IMG/VR virus record: IMGVR_UViG_3300027906_000104
Span: 1 to 28,247 of that record
Reading direction: 5' to 3' (one strand)
Length of the DNA: 28,247 nt
Source: a virus
The notes below the pieces were generated by a model. That model was not told the DNA's origin. It was given only the letters and a program-made list of their open reading frames with translations, and searched no databases. The position numbers were made by a program, and so were the translations under genes. Positions 1 through 6,030 of the stretch are shown here, in pieces (position 1 is the first letter of the stretch; each line of letters starts with the position of its first letter).

Positions 1-462
1 CTGGGGACTGATTCACAGTCAGAAAAGGAGGCAATTAAGTTAAGAGATGCTTGGATTGAACATCCTGATCATTGTATTCTTAAAGCACTTGTCGCAGAAC
101 GAGCTATCTTCTTTGTTCTACTCCCTTTCTTTCGGTTTAATGGGGATGCTGCTCTTAGAACGGTTTCTATGGATATCTCGAGAGACGAACAGGTACATGT
201 CGGATGTAATAGTCTTGTATGTACAGAGTTGGGTCTTTCTGCTAGTCCTAGCTTGGATCGTCTTAGGAAAGCCACTATTAACTGGATAATGCAGCCCCTA
301 GGTAGAAATACCTACGATAGATATTTGGACAAAAAATTTTGGCTAGATGCTAGTGATCGGTTAATGTATGAGGGCAAAGCCCCAGAATTTTCTGAGACAC
401 AGCGAGCCAGAGTACCCGCCTTTTTTGAACATGCAAACACAAATCTCCCTCAATACTCTTAA
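1..462 (+). CDS. nrdB: Ribonucleotide reductase class I small (beta/R2) subunit, C-terminal part
   Basis: The gene is open from the first base, so it is cut by the window edge; about 153 C-terminal residues remain. The R2 ferritin-like fold is recognised by a helix containing AER followed, 30 residues after its Glu, by SRDEQVH. These match the second-half metal ligands of R2 proteins (E. coli E204, and E238/H241 in ARDEALH). With the large subunit, R2 reduces ribonucleotides to deoxynucleotides in the host cytoplasm. Cyanopodoviruses commonly carry class I RNR just before the virion genes, and the position fits. The tail after the metal site is divergent (ends QYS), as expected for the region that docks on the large subunit. 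The tyrosyl-radical position lies upstream of the window and cannot be judged. Family is fairly sure; subtype is not. Confidence 0.8.
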   Translation: MGTDSQSEKEAIKLRDAWIEHPDHCILKALVAERAIFFVLLPFFRFNGDAALRTVSMDISRDEQVHVGCNSLVCTELGLSASPSLDRLRKATINWIMQPLGRNTYDRYLDKKFWLDASDRLMYEGKAPEFSETQRARVPAFFEHANTNLPQYS

Positions 463-622
463 GCTACATAACGAACGTTTAGATAAGCTACTCGTAAGAC
501 TTGAGGAGAACTTTGGTTGGAAACCAATCCATCCAAAGGAAAATATAAATACAATTATGTATAGAGCTGGTCAAGCCAGCGTCATTGAGTACATTAACAC
601 AATTATGGAGGAAGAAATCTAA
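431..622 (+). CDS. Small conserved-looking protein between nrdB and the gp7.3-like gene
   Basis: A 63-aa reading frame starting MQTQISLNTL. An upstream in-frame ATG at 368 would lie deep inside nrdB; the start at 431 gives a 32-nt overlap with the nrdB end and is preferred. The protein is charged and probably helical: a leucine-rich segment (LNTLKLHNERLDKLLVRLEE) is followed by a C-terminal half ending in EEEI. No signal peptide, membrane segment or metal motif is visible. Its stop overlaps the next start (TAATG), so it is translated as part of the same operon. Function is not recognised. Confidence 0.6.
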   Translation: MQTQISLNTLKLHNERLDKLLVRLEENFGWKPIHPKENINTIMYRAGQASVIEYINTIMEEEI

Positions 623-885
623 TGTGTTTCGGAGGAGGAGCCCCTGCGCCACCACCACCACCACCTTTGCCACCAGCACCGCCGCCACCATTGCCACCTA
701 AGAAACCTGTACCTGATCCTGCGCCAGTAGAGACAGATCAGAATCCAAACGTGAAGCCATCGGCAACAGGTGGAGGCAAGACTGGACAAGGACCAGGATT
801 GACAGTACAACCGAATAATACAATGGACCCTAACAAGGGTATGAATACAGGTCCACAAGGACCAGCCGGAGGACTTAATATATGA
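622..885 (+). CDS. Proline-rich protein, gp7.3-like (tail assembly/host-range) candidate
   Basis: An 87-aa protein starting MCFGGG with a proline/alanine run over residues about 8-37, encoded by CCA/CCG repeats, then a Gly/Asn/Pro-rich tail ending AGGLNI. T7 gp7.3, a small virion protein needed for adsorption and tail assembly, also lies just ahead of the portal gene and ends GGGINI, so position and C-terminus both suggest the same role. The rest of the sequence is low complexity and cannot be aligned by eye. The gene is joined to its neighbours by a 1-nt overlap at the start and a 4-nt ATGA overlap with the portal gene. The Met-Cys start recurs in the gp14-like protein (11690). The gp7.3 link is inference. 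Confidence 0.65.
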   Translation: MCFGGGAPAPPPPPPLPPAPPPPLPPKKPVPDPAPVETDQNPNVKPSATGGGKTGQGPGLTVQPNNTMDPNKGMNTGPQGPAGGLNI

Positions 886-2462
886 ACGCTCGTGAGTGTT
901 ACAACAAATTAGCTACAGATCGTTCCCAGTTTCTGGACACTGCAGTTGAATGTTCTGAACTCACGTTACCATATTTAGTACAAGATGATTCATCAACACG
1001 ACCAAATCATCGGAACCTTACTCAGCCTTGGCAGAGTGTAGGGGCTAAGGCAGTAGTGACGTTAGCAGCAAAACTTATGCTAGCGTTACTACCTCCTCAA
1101 ACCTCATTCTTCAAGCTACAAATCAGAGATGATAAAGTTGGTGAAGAGATACCTAAAGATGTTAGAAGTGAATTAGATCTAGCCTTCTCCAAAATGGAGA
1201 GAATGGTAATGGATTATATTGCAGCTTCTAGTGATAGGGTAGTAGTTCACCAAGCTTTGAAGCATCTAATTGTAAGTGGTAATGCACTTATCTTTATGGG
1301 TAAGGATGGGTTAAAGAACTTCCCACTAAATAGGTATGTGGTCAGAAGAGATGGAAATGGTAACGTCCTAGAAATAGTTACAAAGGAACTTATAAATAGA
1401 AAGGTACTTGGTTTTGAGCTGCCAGTATCTAATCCTAATTCACCTAATGATGCAGGACAAGGCTCAAATGGAGATGACGTAGAGGTATACACCCGTGTCA
1501 GACTGGATGAAAAATCAGGACGTTGGTCTTGGCATCAGGAAGTAGATGATTTAATCATACCTGATAGTCGTAGTACAGCACCGAAGAATACTAGTCCATG
1601 GTTACCACTCCGATTTAACACGGTAGATGGAGAAGATTATGGAAGAGGAAGAGTTGAAGAGTTTATCGGTGACTTGAGATCCCTTGAGGGACTCTCTCAG
1701 GCACTCGTAGAAGGCTCTGCAGCGGCTGCTAAGGTAGTCTTCCTTGTATCACCCTCCTCAACTACTAAACCTAAGACCATAGCCGAGGCTGGGTCAGGTG
1801 CAATAGTGCAGGGACGACCAGAAGATGTAGCTGTAATTCAAGTAGGGAAAACTGCTGATTTCCAGACAGCTTCTCAGATGATACAAAGTCTAGAAAGAAG
1901 AATAGGAGAAGCATTCATGCAGTTAAACGTTCGTCAATCAGAACGTACTACTGCTGAAGAGGTACGCCTCACTCAAATGGAATTAGAACAACAGCTCGGT
2001 GGTTTATTCTCACTGTTAACTGTTGAATTCTTAATCCCTTACTTGAATAGAACTCTCTTAGTCTTACAAAGAAGTAATCAAATACCTAAAATACCAAAAG
2101 ATCTAGCACGTCCATCTATAGTAGCTGGTGTTAACGCACTAGGTAGAGGACAAGATAGAGAAAGTCTTACTGCTTTCATAGGTACTATTGCTCAGACATT
2201 AGGACCGGAAGCTTTAATGAAATTCCTTGATCCGTCAGAAGCTATCAAACGTTTAGCAGCTGCACAAGGTATTGATATATTAAATCTAGTTAAGACTGAA
2301 GAGCAGATGGCTCAAGAGCAACAACAAGCAATGCAAGCTCAACAGATGCAATCATTAACTGAGCAAGCTGGACAATTAGCAGGGTCACCAATGGCTGATC
2401 CATCTAAAAACCCAGCTCTACAGCCACCTGAAGAAGAACAACAACCACCTCAAGAACAATAA
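882..2462 (+). CDS. Portal (head-to-tail connector) protein, gp8-like
   Basis: At 526 aa it is close to the 536 aa of T7 gp8. Portal proteins form the dodecameric ring at one capsid vertex through which DNA is packaged and ejected. Features typical of the T7-type portal family are visible: an N-terminal helix region followed by QPWQSVGAKAVVTLAAKLMLALLPP, split here as QPWQSVGAKAVV and TLAAKLMLALLPP, near residues 48-73; a region around residues 350-375 containing ERRIGEAFMQLNVRQSERTTAEEV; and a Gln/Met-rich, probably coiled tail (residues about 470-526) ending in PPQEQ. It starts inside the stop of the gp7.3-like gene and ends one base into the scaffold gene, giving the T7 order 7.3-8-9. Confidence 0.93.
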   Translation: MNARECYNKLATDRSQFLDTAVECSELTLPYLVQDDSSTRPNHRNLTQPWQSVGAKAVVTLAAKLMLALLPPQTSFFKLQIRDDKVGEEIPKDVRSELDLAFSKMERMVMDYIAASSDRVVVHQALKHLIVSGNALIFMGKDGLKNFPLNRYVVRRDGNGNVLEIVTKELINRKVLGFELPVSNPNSPNDAGQGSNGDDVEVYTRVRLDEKSGRWSWHQEVDDLIIPDSRSTAPKNTSPWLPLRFNTVDGEDYGRGRVEEFIGDLRSLEGLSQALVEGSAAAAKVVFLVSPSSTTKPKTIAEAGSGAIVQGRPEDVAVIQVGKTADFQTASQMIQSLERRIGEAFMQLNVRQSERTTAEEVRLTQMELEQQLGGLFSLLTVEFLIPYLNRTLLVLQRSNQIPKIPKDLARPSIVAGVNALGRGQDRESLTAFIGTIAQTLGPEALMKFLDPSEAIKRLAAAQGIDILNLVKTEEQMAQEQQQAMQAQQMQSLTEQAGQLAGSPMADPSKNPALQPPEEEQQPPQEQ

Positions 2463-3286
2463 TGTCAGAAACATTAACTTATGACCCAGGTACTGATACA
2501 GTAACCGTTGGTGATAACCTTACACCTGATGAGCAAGAGTCTCTACAGGTGGGTGAAGAGTTAGAAACTCAACAAGAAGGATTGTTAGCTGGTAAATATA
2601 AAAATGCAGAGGAATTAGAACGAGCGTATGGAGAACTCGAAAGAAAACTTGGAGAGAAAGGTGATAAAGATAGCGAAACAGTTGACGAAACTGAGGTTCA
2701 AGAATCCGACGAAGTATCTGAAGAAAAGACAAAAGATGAAGAAACTTCTGCGGTCACAACCTTACTAGAAGAAGCAAACAAAGAGTACTATGATAATGAT
2801 CAGTCCTTATCTCAAGAAACTATAGATAAGTTTTCTGAGATGAGTAGCACTGAATTAGTTAGTGCTTATGTTGAAAGTCTTAAAGGTGCTCAACCACAAC
2901 AAGCACAGGAAGCACCTGAATTAACTGATCGTGATATAAACGTTGTTAAAAATTCAGCAGGTGGCGAAGCTGAGTATACTAAGCTTGTTAATTGGACACG
3001 AGAAAACGCTGCGCAAACTGACATAGATTCATTCAATGATCTAATTGCTACAGGTAATGTAGGTGCTATTAAGTTAGCAGTTGCAGGACTGAAAGCACAG
3101 TACCAAGATGCAAACGGATACGAAGGTAAAATGTTAACAGGTAAATCACCTAAAGCTTCTGGAGATGTATTCAGAAGTCAACAAGAAGTTATAGCAGCTA
3201 TGGAGGATCCTAGATATGATAGAGATCCTGCTTACAGACAAGACATTATAGAAAAATTAGATCGTTCTGATAACGTACAATTCTAA
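2462..3286 (+). CDS. Capsid scaffold/assembly protein, gp9-like
   Basis: A 274-aa, strongly acidic protein rich in Glu, Gln and Asp, with no membrane segments. T7 gp9 (307 aa) is a comparable acidic, helical protein that guides assembly of the procapsid and then leaves. The assignment rests on composition, size and placement directly behind the portal gene. The segment GKYKNAEELERAYGELERKLGEKG (residues about 44-67, written here only for orientation as KNAEELERAYGELERKL) is typical of cyanophage scaffold proteins and looks like a short coiled coil. The C-terminus, with SPKASGDVFRSQQEV followed by basic and acidic residues, probably contacts the shell. In T7 the capsid gene follows directly; here about 2.9 kb of accessory genes intervenes. 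Confidence 0.87.
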   Translation: MSETLTYDPGTDTVTVGDNLTPDEQESLQVGEELETQQEGLLAGKYKNAEELERAYGELERKLGEKGDKDSETVDETEVQESDEVSEEKTKDEETSAVTTLLEEANKEYYDNDQSLSQETIDKFSEMSSTELVSAYVESLKGAQPQQAQEAPELTDRDINVVKNSAGGEAEYTKLVNWTRENAAQTDIDSFNDLIATGNVGAIKLAVAGLKAQYQDANGYEGKMLTGKSPKASGDVFRSQQEVIAAMEDPRYDRDPAYRQDIIEKLDRSDNVQF

Positions 3287-3291
3287 AAACT

Positions 3292-3432
3292 ATGAGTGAT
3301 ACAAAATGGACGATGGCAAAAAAGAAAGAATTTGTCGTTAACAAAAAGAAATGGGACAAAAGGAGACTTGCTGAGATCCGTTCTGGAAAACGTGATCCTG
3401 GGCAATATCCAGGTCCATACCCACCTAAGTAA
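3292..3432 (+). CDS. Small basic protein, unknown function
   Basis: A 46-aa frame that starts six bases after the scaffold stop: MSDTKWTMAKKKEFVVNKKK, then WDKRRLAEIRSG, ending YPGPYPPK. It is rich in Lys/Arg and closes with a Pro/Tyr tail, which looks like a soluble nucleic-acid-binding or unstructured peptide. No family is recognised. It fits the tight gene packing here and otherwise the stretch would be empty, which supports it being real. Confidence 0.5.
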   Translation: MSDTKWTMAKKKEFVVNKKKWDKRRLAEIRSGKRDPGQYPGPYPPK

Positions 3433-3439
3433 GTGTAGC

Positions 3440-3464
3440 GGAGACCCGAAAGATCGTCCTCTCC
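3440..3464 (+). promoter_or_regulatory. Hairpin in the hli leader
   Basis: GGAGA at 3440-3444 can pair with TCTCC at 3460-3464, enclosing a loop with a GAAA stretch; a competing GAC/GTC pairing is also possible. It lies in the 59-nt gap before the hli start, the first true gap after the structural genes. No solid T-run follows (only a mixed TTTTATTCTT), so it is more likely an RNA leader or processing element than a strong terminator. Weakly supported. Confidence 0.28.
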
Positions 3465-3491
3465 CACATGCACTTTTATTCTTATCTATTA

Positions 3492-3677
3492 ATGACAACT
3501 ACAACTGAACCAGGCAACCGCCAAAACAGATTCGCTACTGAACCACAAGTACAGGTAATCGAATCAGACTATTTTGATAACGCTGAGCGTGTAAATGGTC
3601 AACTAGCTATGCTAGGTTTTGTGGCTGCACTTGGTTCATACATAATAACTGGACAAATTATTCCTGGCATTTTTTAA
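3492..3677 (+). CDS. hli: High-light-inducible protein (Hli, one-helix LHC-like)
   Basis: A 61-aa protein starting MTTTTEPGN. An in-frame ATG at 3468 would add eight residues (MHFYSYLL) not expected in Hli proteins, so 3492 is preferred. The single chlorophyll-binding helix carries the family signature AERVNGQLAMLGFVAALGSY, with the Glu and Asn ligands and following Arg/Gln-x-A-M pattern, and ends TGQIIPGIF, typical of cyanophage Hli. Such proteins sit in the thylakoid membrane, bind chlorophyll and carotenoid, and protect photosystem II and nascent D1 from light damage. The stop is directly followed by the psbA start with no gap, so the two are co-transcribed and act together to keep the infected cell's photosystem II working. 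Confidence 0.93.
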   Translation: MTTTTEPGNRQNRFATEPQVQVIESDYFDNAERVNGQLAMLGFVAALGSYIITGQIIPGIF

Positions 3678-4736
3678 ATGGCAACTACAGTAACATTAAC
3701 AAAACCATCTAATAACTGGCAGAGTTTTTGTGACTGGGTTACTAGTACCGACAACCGTATATATCTCGGTTGGTTCGGTGTCCTAATGATCCCTGCACTA
3801 TTAACAGCAACAACAGCATTCATACTTGCGTTTATTGCGGCTCCTCCAGTAGACATAGATGGCATACGCGAACCCGTCGCAGGCTCTCTACTCTATGGCA
3901 ACAACATCATCTCAGGGGCAGTCGTCCCATCATCTAACGCAATCGGTCTTCACTTCTACCCAATCTGGGAAGCTGCAACCATCGACGAATGGTTGTATAA
4001 CGGTGGACCATATCAACTCGTTGTGTTCCACTTTCTCATCGGTATCGCAGCATACATGGGACGCCAATGGGAACTTAGTTATAGACTAGGTATGAGACCT
4101 TGGATATGTGTAGCATATTCAGCTCCCGTCTCGGCAGCCTTTGCTGTATTCTTAGTCTATCCCTTTGGACAAGGAAGTTTCTCTGATGGTATGCCACTAG
4201 GTATATCAGGGACGTTCAACTTCATGTTTGTCTTTCAAGCAGAACATAATATATTAATGCATCCCTTCCATATGGCTGGGGTAATTGGTATGTTTGGTGG
4301 TGCTTTGTTTGCTGCTATGCATGGTTCATTAGTGACTTCTTCATTAATACGTGAGACTACTGAGAATGAGTCTCAGAACTATGGATATAAATTCGGTCAA
4401 GAGGAAGAGACGTATAACATTGTTGCGGCTCATGGCTACTTTGGAAGGCTTATCTTCCAATACGCTAGTTTTAATAATAGTCGTAGCCTTCATTTCTTCC
4501 TTGCTGTTTTCCCAGTCGTTTGCATATGGCTCACCTCTATGGGAATCAGTACTATGGCTTTTAATCTCAACGGTTTTAACTTCAATCAGTCAATCGTTGA
4601 TTCAAATGGTAGGGTTGTCCCTACTTGGGCAGACGTCTTGAACCGTGCTAACCTAGGAATGGAAGTGATGCACGAAAGGAATGCTCATAACTTCCCGCTC
4701 GATCTAGCGGCTAAAGAGATAACAAAATATGCATAA
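3678..4736 (+). CDS. psbA: Photosystem II D1 reaction-centre protein
   Basis: A 352-aa D1, colinear with cyanobacterial D1 (about 360 aa) to residue 344. Key residues are present: Tyr161 (TyrZ, in [11 protein letters not shown]), Asp170, Glu189, His190, His198 (MHPFH), His215, Ser264 (ASFNN), His272, and the manganese-cluster tail His332, Glu333, His337, Asp342, Ala344 (HNFPLDLA). Residue 130 is Gln, the form found in low-light D1 types. Only eight residues (AKEITKYA) follow the CtpA cleavage point after Ala344; about 16 is usual. The product would enter host thylakoids and replace photodamaged D1, keeping energy flowing during infection. GC is near 50% in 3841-4080 and near 39% in 4321-4500 by hand count, hinting at a recombinant history. 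The frame is intact. Confidence 0.98.
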   Translation: MATTVTLTKPSNNWQSFCDWVTSTDNRIYLGWFGVLMIPALLTATTAFILAFIAAPPVDIDGIREPVAGSLLYGNNIISGAVVPSSNAIGLHFYPIWEAATIDEWLYNGGPYQLVVFHFLIGIAAYMGRQWELSYRLGMRPWICVAYSAPVSAAFAVFLVYPFGQGSFSDGMPLGISGTFNFMFVFQAEHNILMHPFHMAGVIGMFGGALFAAMHGSLVTSSLIRETTENESQNYGYKFGQEEETYNIVAAHGYFGRLIFQYASFNNSRSLHFFLAVFPVVCIWLTSMGISTMAFNLNGFNFNQSIVDSNGRVVPTWADVLNRANLGMEVMHERNAHNFPLDLAAKEITKYA

Positions 4737-4741
4737 AGTCA

Positions 4742-5239
4742 ATGACTTTTACACCACCCTATTGGAATCATAAAAGAACTATATTCCCACGGGCTGAAAT
4801 AGATCGTGTTATATCAGATATAAAATCTAATCCTATTGAATATAATAATATATCAAGTTATCCTGCAAATCGTCTAAGACCTGAAGCTAGATGGCTTGAT
4901 AGATATAGCAAAATCATAGGTGAATTTATGTCTGATATGGGATTATTTAAAAGAAATTCATATACATTTAGTTATTGGGCTCAACTTTATTTGAACAATC
5001 ATGATCATAAAATCCATAACCATTTAGGAGATGGAGCTACTATCAGCTTTGTTCATTTTATCAGACCTAGCCCAGAACCTCTTTTTAGATTTTCAAATTT
5101 TAATGGTGAATATCATGTACCACAGAAACAAACAGCTGGAGAGATTCTATGCTATCCAGCATGGTTGTGGCATGAAGTACTACCTAATGAATCTAATATA
5201 GAAAGATTTATTGTTGCTGGAAATGTATCAATAGATTAA
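4742..5239 (+). CDS. Putative 2OG-Fe(II) oxygenase-like protein
   Basis: A 165-aa protein with the layout of small phage 2-oxoglutarate/Fe(II) dioxygenases: a helical N-terminus, then FSYWAQLYLNNHDHKIHNHLGD (visible as YWAQLYLNNHD and HNHLGD; His92 and His94 likely hold one iron-site edge), a beta-strand segment TISFVHFIRP, and the distal motif GEILCYPAWLWHEVLP with His144, followed by Arg155 in ERFIVAGNVSI, which would contact 2-oxoglutarate. Such enzymes hydroxylate proteins or small molecules in the cytoplasm; the substrate cannot be told. It starts five bases after psbA and shares its accessory island. Codon use is more AT-rich than psbA. The classic H-x-D pair is not clear (H-x-H instead), so catalytic activity is uncertain. 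Confidence 0.65.
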   Translation: MTFTPPYWNHKRTIFPRAEIDRVISDIKSNPIEYNNISSYPANRLRPEARWLDRYSKIIGEFMSDMGLFKRNSYTFSYWAQLYLNNHDHKIHNHLGDGATISFVHFIRPSPEPLFRFSNFNGEYHVPQKQTAGEILCYPAWLWHEVLPNESNIERFIVAGNVSID

Positions 5240-5245
5240 CATCAC

Positions 5246-5310
5246 GTCCGTTCATCCTTTCACAAGGACGCATGAAACCACAGCATGGAACGGGGTTGTG
5301 GTACTTGGAG
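5246..5310 (+). promoter_or_regulatory. Glutamine-II riboswitch (Downstream-peptide RNA motif)
   Basis: The 137-nt gap holds the conserved core of this cyanobacterial/cyanophage glutamine aptamer. P1 is formed by CCGTTC (5248-5253) with GAACGG (5288-5293); P2 by TCCTT (5255-5259) with AAGGA (5264-5268) around loop TCAC; a pseudoknot by ACCACA (5277-5282) with TGTGGT (5297-5302). The characteristic unpaired words CGTTCATCC, GGACGCATGAAA and GCATGGAACG are all present. The 3' pseudoknot strand ends two bases before the Shine-Dalgarno TTGGAG (5305-5310) of a 13-codon ORF. From the known family, glutamine stabilises the pseudoknot and should occlude that ribosome site, lowering translation when nitrogen is plentiful. 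The direction of control is inferred, not shown. Confidence 0.88.
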
Positions 5311-5317
5311 ATTACTA

Positions 5318-5359
5318 ATGGTAACACTTAAGTATCGTGGTGTAACTTACACAAAATAA
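5318..5359 (+). CDS. 13-residue YRG micro-peptide, PirA/DUF4278-like, riboswitch-controlled
   Basis: The frame reads MVTLKYRGVTYTK and stops with TAA. A strong ribosome site (GGAG at 5307-5310, seven-base spacing) sits right behind the glutamine riboswitch. The pattern M-x-L-x-YRG-x-x-Y is the N-terminal signature of DUF4278 proteins, the family of the cyanobacterial PII-interacting arginine-synthesis regulator PirA, and is what is usually encoded downstream of glutamine-II riboswitches. Known members are longer, so this is a miniature containing only the signature. By family, it may act on host PII and nitrogen/arginine flow; that is inference. It could alternatively be a leader peptide that couples translation to the secreted protein gene 17 nt downstream. 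A shortened remnant is also possible, although aptamer and ribosome site look intact. Confidence 0.72.
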   Translation: MVTLKYRGVTYTK

Positions 5360-5376
5360 CATTTAATTAATTTAAC

Positions 5377-5736
5377 ATGAAAAAAATTGCACTAGCCCTA
5401 GCTACAATTACATTTGCTTCGACTCCTGCAATGGCTGGCGTCTATGTAAATGCCGAGTCAAATGCATCTTATACAGGTAATGACTTTACCTCTAGAACAA
5501 CTGATCTTCATCTAGGCTATGAAGGTAATGTAGGACAGCTTGGATACTATGTCCAAGGTGGTCCAGCCTTTGCAGCTGCAGATGGAGCTGATGGTACAAC
5601 TGATTTCTCAGGTAAGCTCGGAGGTTCCGTAGCAGCATCAGAGAAGTTAGATGTATATGGAGAGATCTCATTCCTTACAGATGAGACTGCTGATACAGCA
5701 TACGGTACTAAGATAGGTGCTAAGTTTAAGTTCTAA
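5377..5736 (+). CDS. Secreted small beta-barrel-like outer-membrane protein
   Basis: A 119-aa protein with a clear Sec signal peptide, MKKIALALATITFASTPAMA, and predicted cleavage after Ala20 (AMA|G). The mature part alternates polar and hydrophobic residues in strands (VYVNAESNASYTG, DLHLGYEGNVG, LGYYVQGG, KLDVYGEISFL) and ends KIGAKFKF, with a terminal aromatic residue as recognised by the outer-membrane assembly machinery. About six strands fit this length, so it is either a very small barrel or part of an oligomeric one. It would be exported by the infected host. It follows the riboswitch-controlled ORF by 17 nt and may share its control. Function unknown; possibilities are altered uptake, exclusion of other phages, or lysis help. 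Confidence 0.7.
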   Translation: MKKIALALATITFASTPAMAGVYVNAESNASYTGNDFTSRTTDLHLGYEGNVGQLGYYVQGGPAFAAADGADGTTDFSGKLGGSVAASEKLDVYGEISFLTDETADTAYGTKIGAKFKF

Positions 5737-5894
5737 TGGCACATCAAAACAATGCTATGAGAGCAGGTGTAACGTCGTTCTCACCTGAACCTGAAGAAAA
5801 GGTAGATACTAATCCTAGTGACTACCAACCCCCAGGTGTTGATGAGGATGATGATATGCCTCAATCACTAGAAGAAGCTCTTCTCGGTGAGTAA
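5736..5894 (+). CDS. Acidic 52-aa protein with a capsid-like N-terminus
   Basis: Starts one base inside the preceding stop (TAATGG). The N-terminus MAHQNNAMRAG closely resembles that of the major capsid protein encoded 459 nt downstream (MAHQNSALAAS), while the rest is acidic and unstructured (SPEPEEKVDTN, GVDEDDDMPQSLEEALLGE). No membrane segment or catalytic motif. Sharing the first residues with the capsid protein may reflect a shared translation-start context, a partial duplication, or a common assembly contact. The acidic tail resembles small capsid-associated or scaffold-like helpers. Function is not known. Confidence 0.6.
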   Translation: MAHQNNAMRAGVTSFSPEPEEKVDTNPSDYQPPGVDEDDDMPQSLEEALLGE

Positions 5895-6030
5895 AATTAA
5901 TGAACTATGGATAGTGGTCTTCGGACTGCTATCCTTCATTCTATTTGTAGAATGGTCTCATGTAATACATCATGAGAAGGCGGCACCTCATTGTGCTTCC
6001 AGCGAGATTAGTTTAGCGGTAAAACTGTAG
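5887..6030 (+). CDS. Possible GTG-started single-span membrane peptide
   Basis: A 47-aa frame starting with GTG that overlaps the end of the previous gene (GGTGAGTAA) and runs 29 nt into the tRNA gene. It reads MSKINELW followed by a hydrophobic span IVVFGLLSFILFVEW (residues about 9-23), then HVIHHEKAAPHCASSE. A well-formed transmembrane span with a short N-terminus, and the coupling to an upstream stop, argue for a real gene. The weak ribosome site and the overlap with tRNA-Gly argue against it. Its last eight or nine residues are encoded by tRNA sequence, so the natural C-terminus may be a by-product. Confidence 0.4.
   Translation: MSKINELWIVVFGLLSFILFVEWSHVIHHEKAAPHCASSEISLAVKL

Noticed and set aside
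47-289. 80-residue hydrophobic frame at the left end
   Set aside because: It is out of frame with the RNR small subunit, whose R2 metal-site motifs are visible across the same bases.
3468-3491. Longer hli start at 3468
   Set aside because: It would add MHFYSYLL ahead of a typical Hli N-terminus; the 3492 ATG matches family length better.
4351-4641. 96-residue frame inside psbA
   Set aside because: D1 is conserved through this stretch in the main frame; the alternative is a shadow.
5271-5290. ATG at 5272 in the riboswitch as a gene start
   Set aside because: It belongs to the conserved aptamer word GGACGCATGAAA and lies in a structured RNA without a ribosome site.
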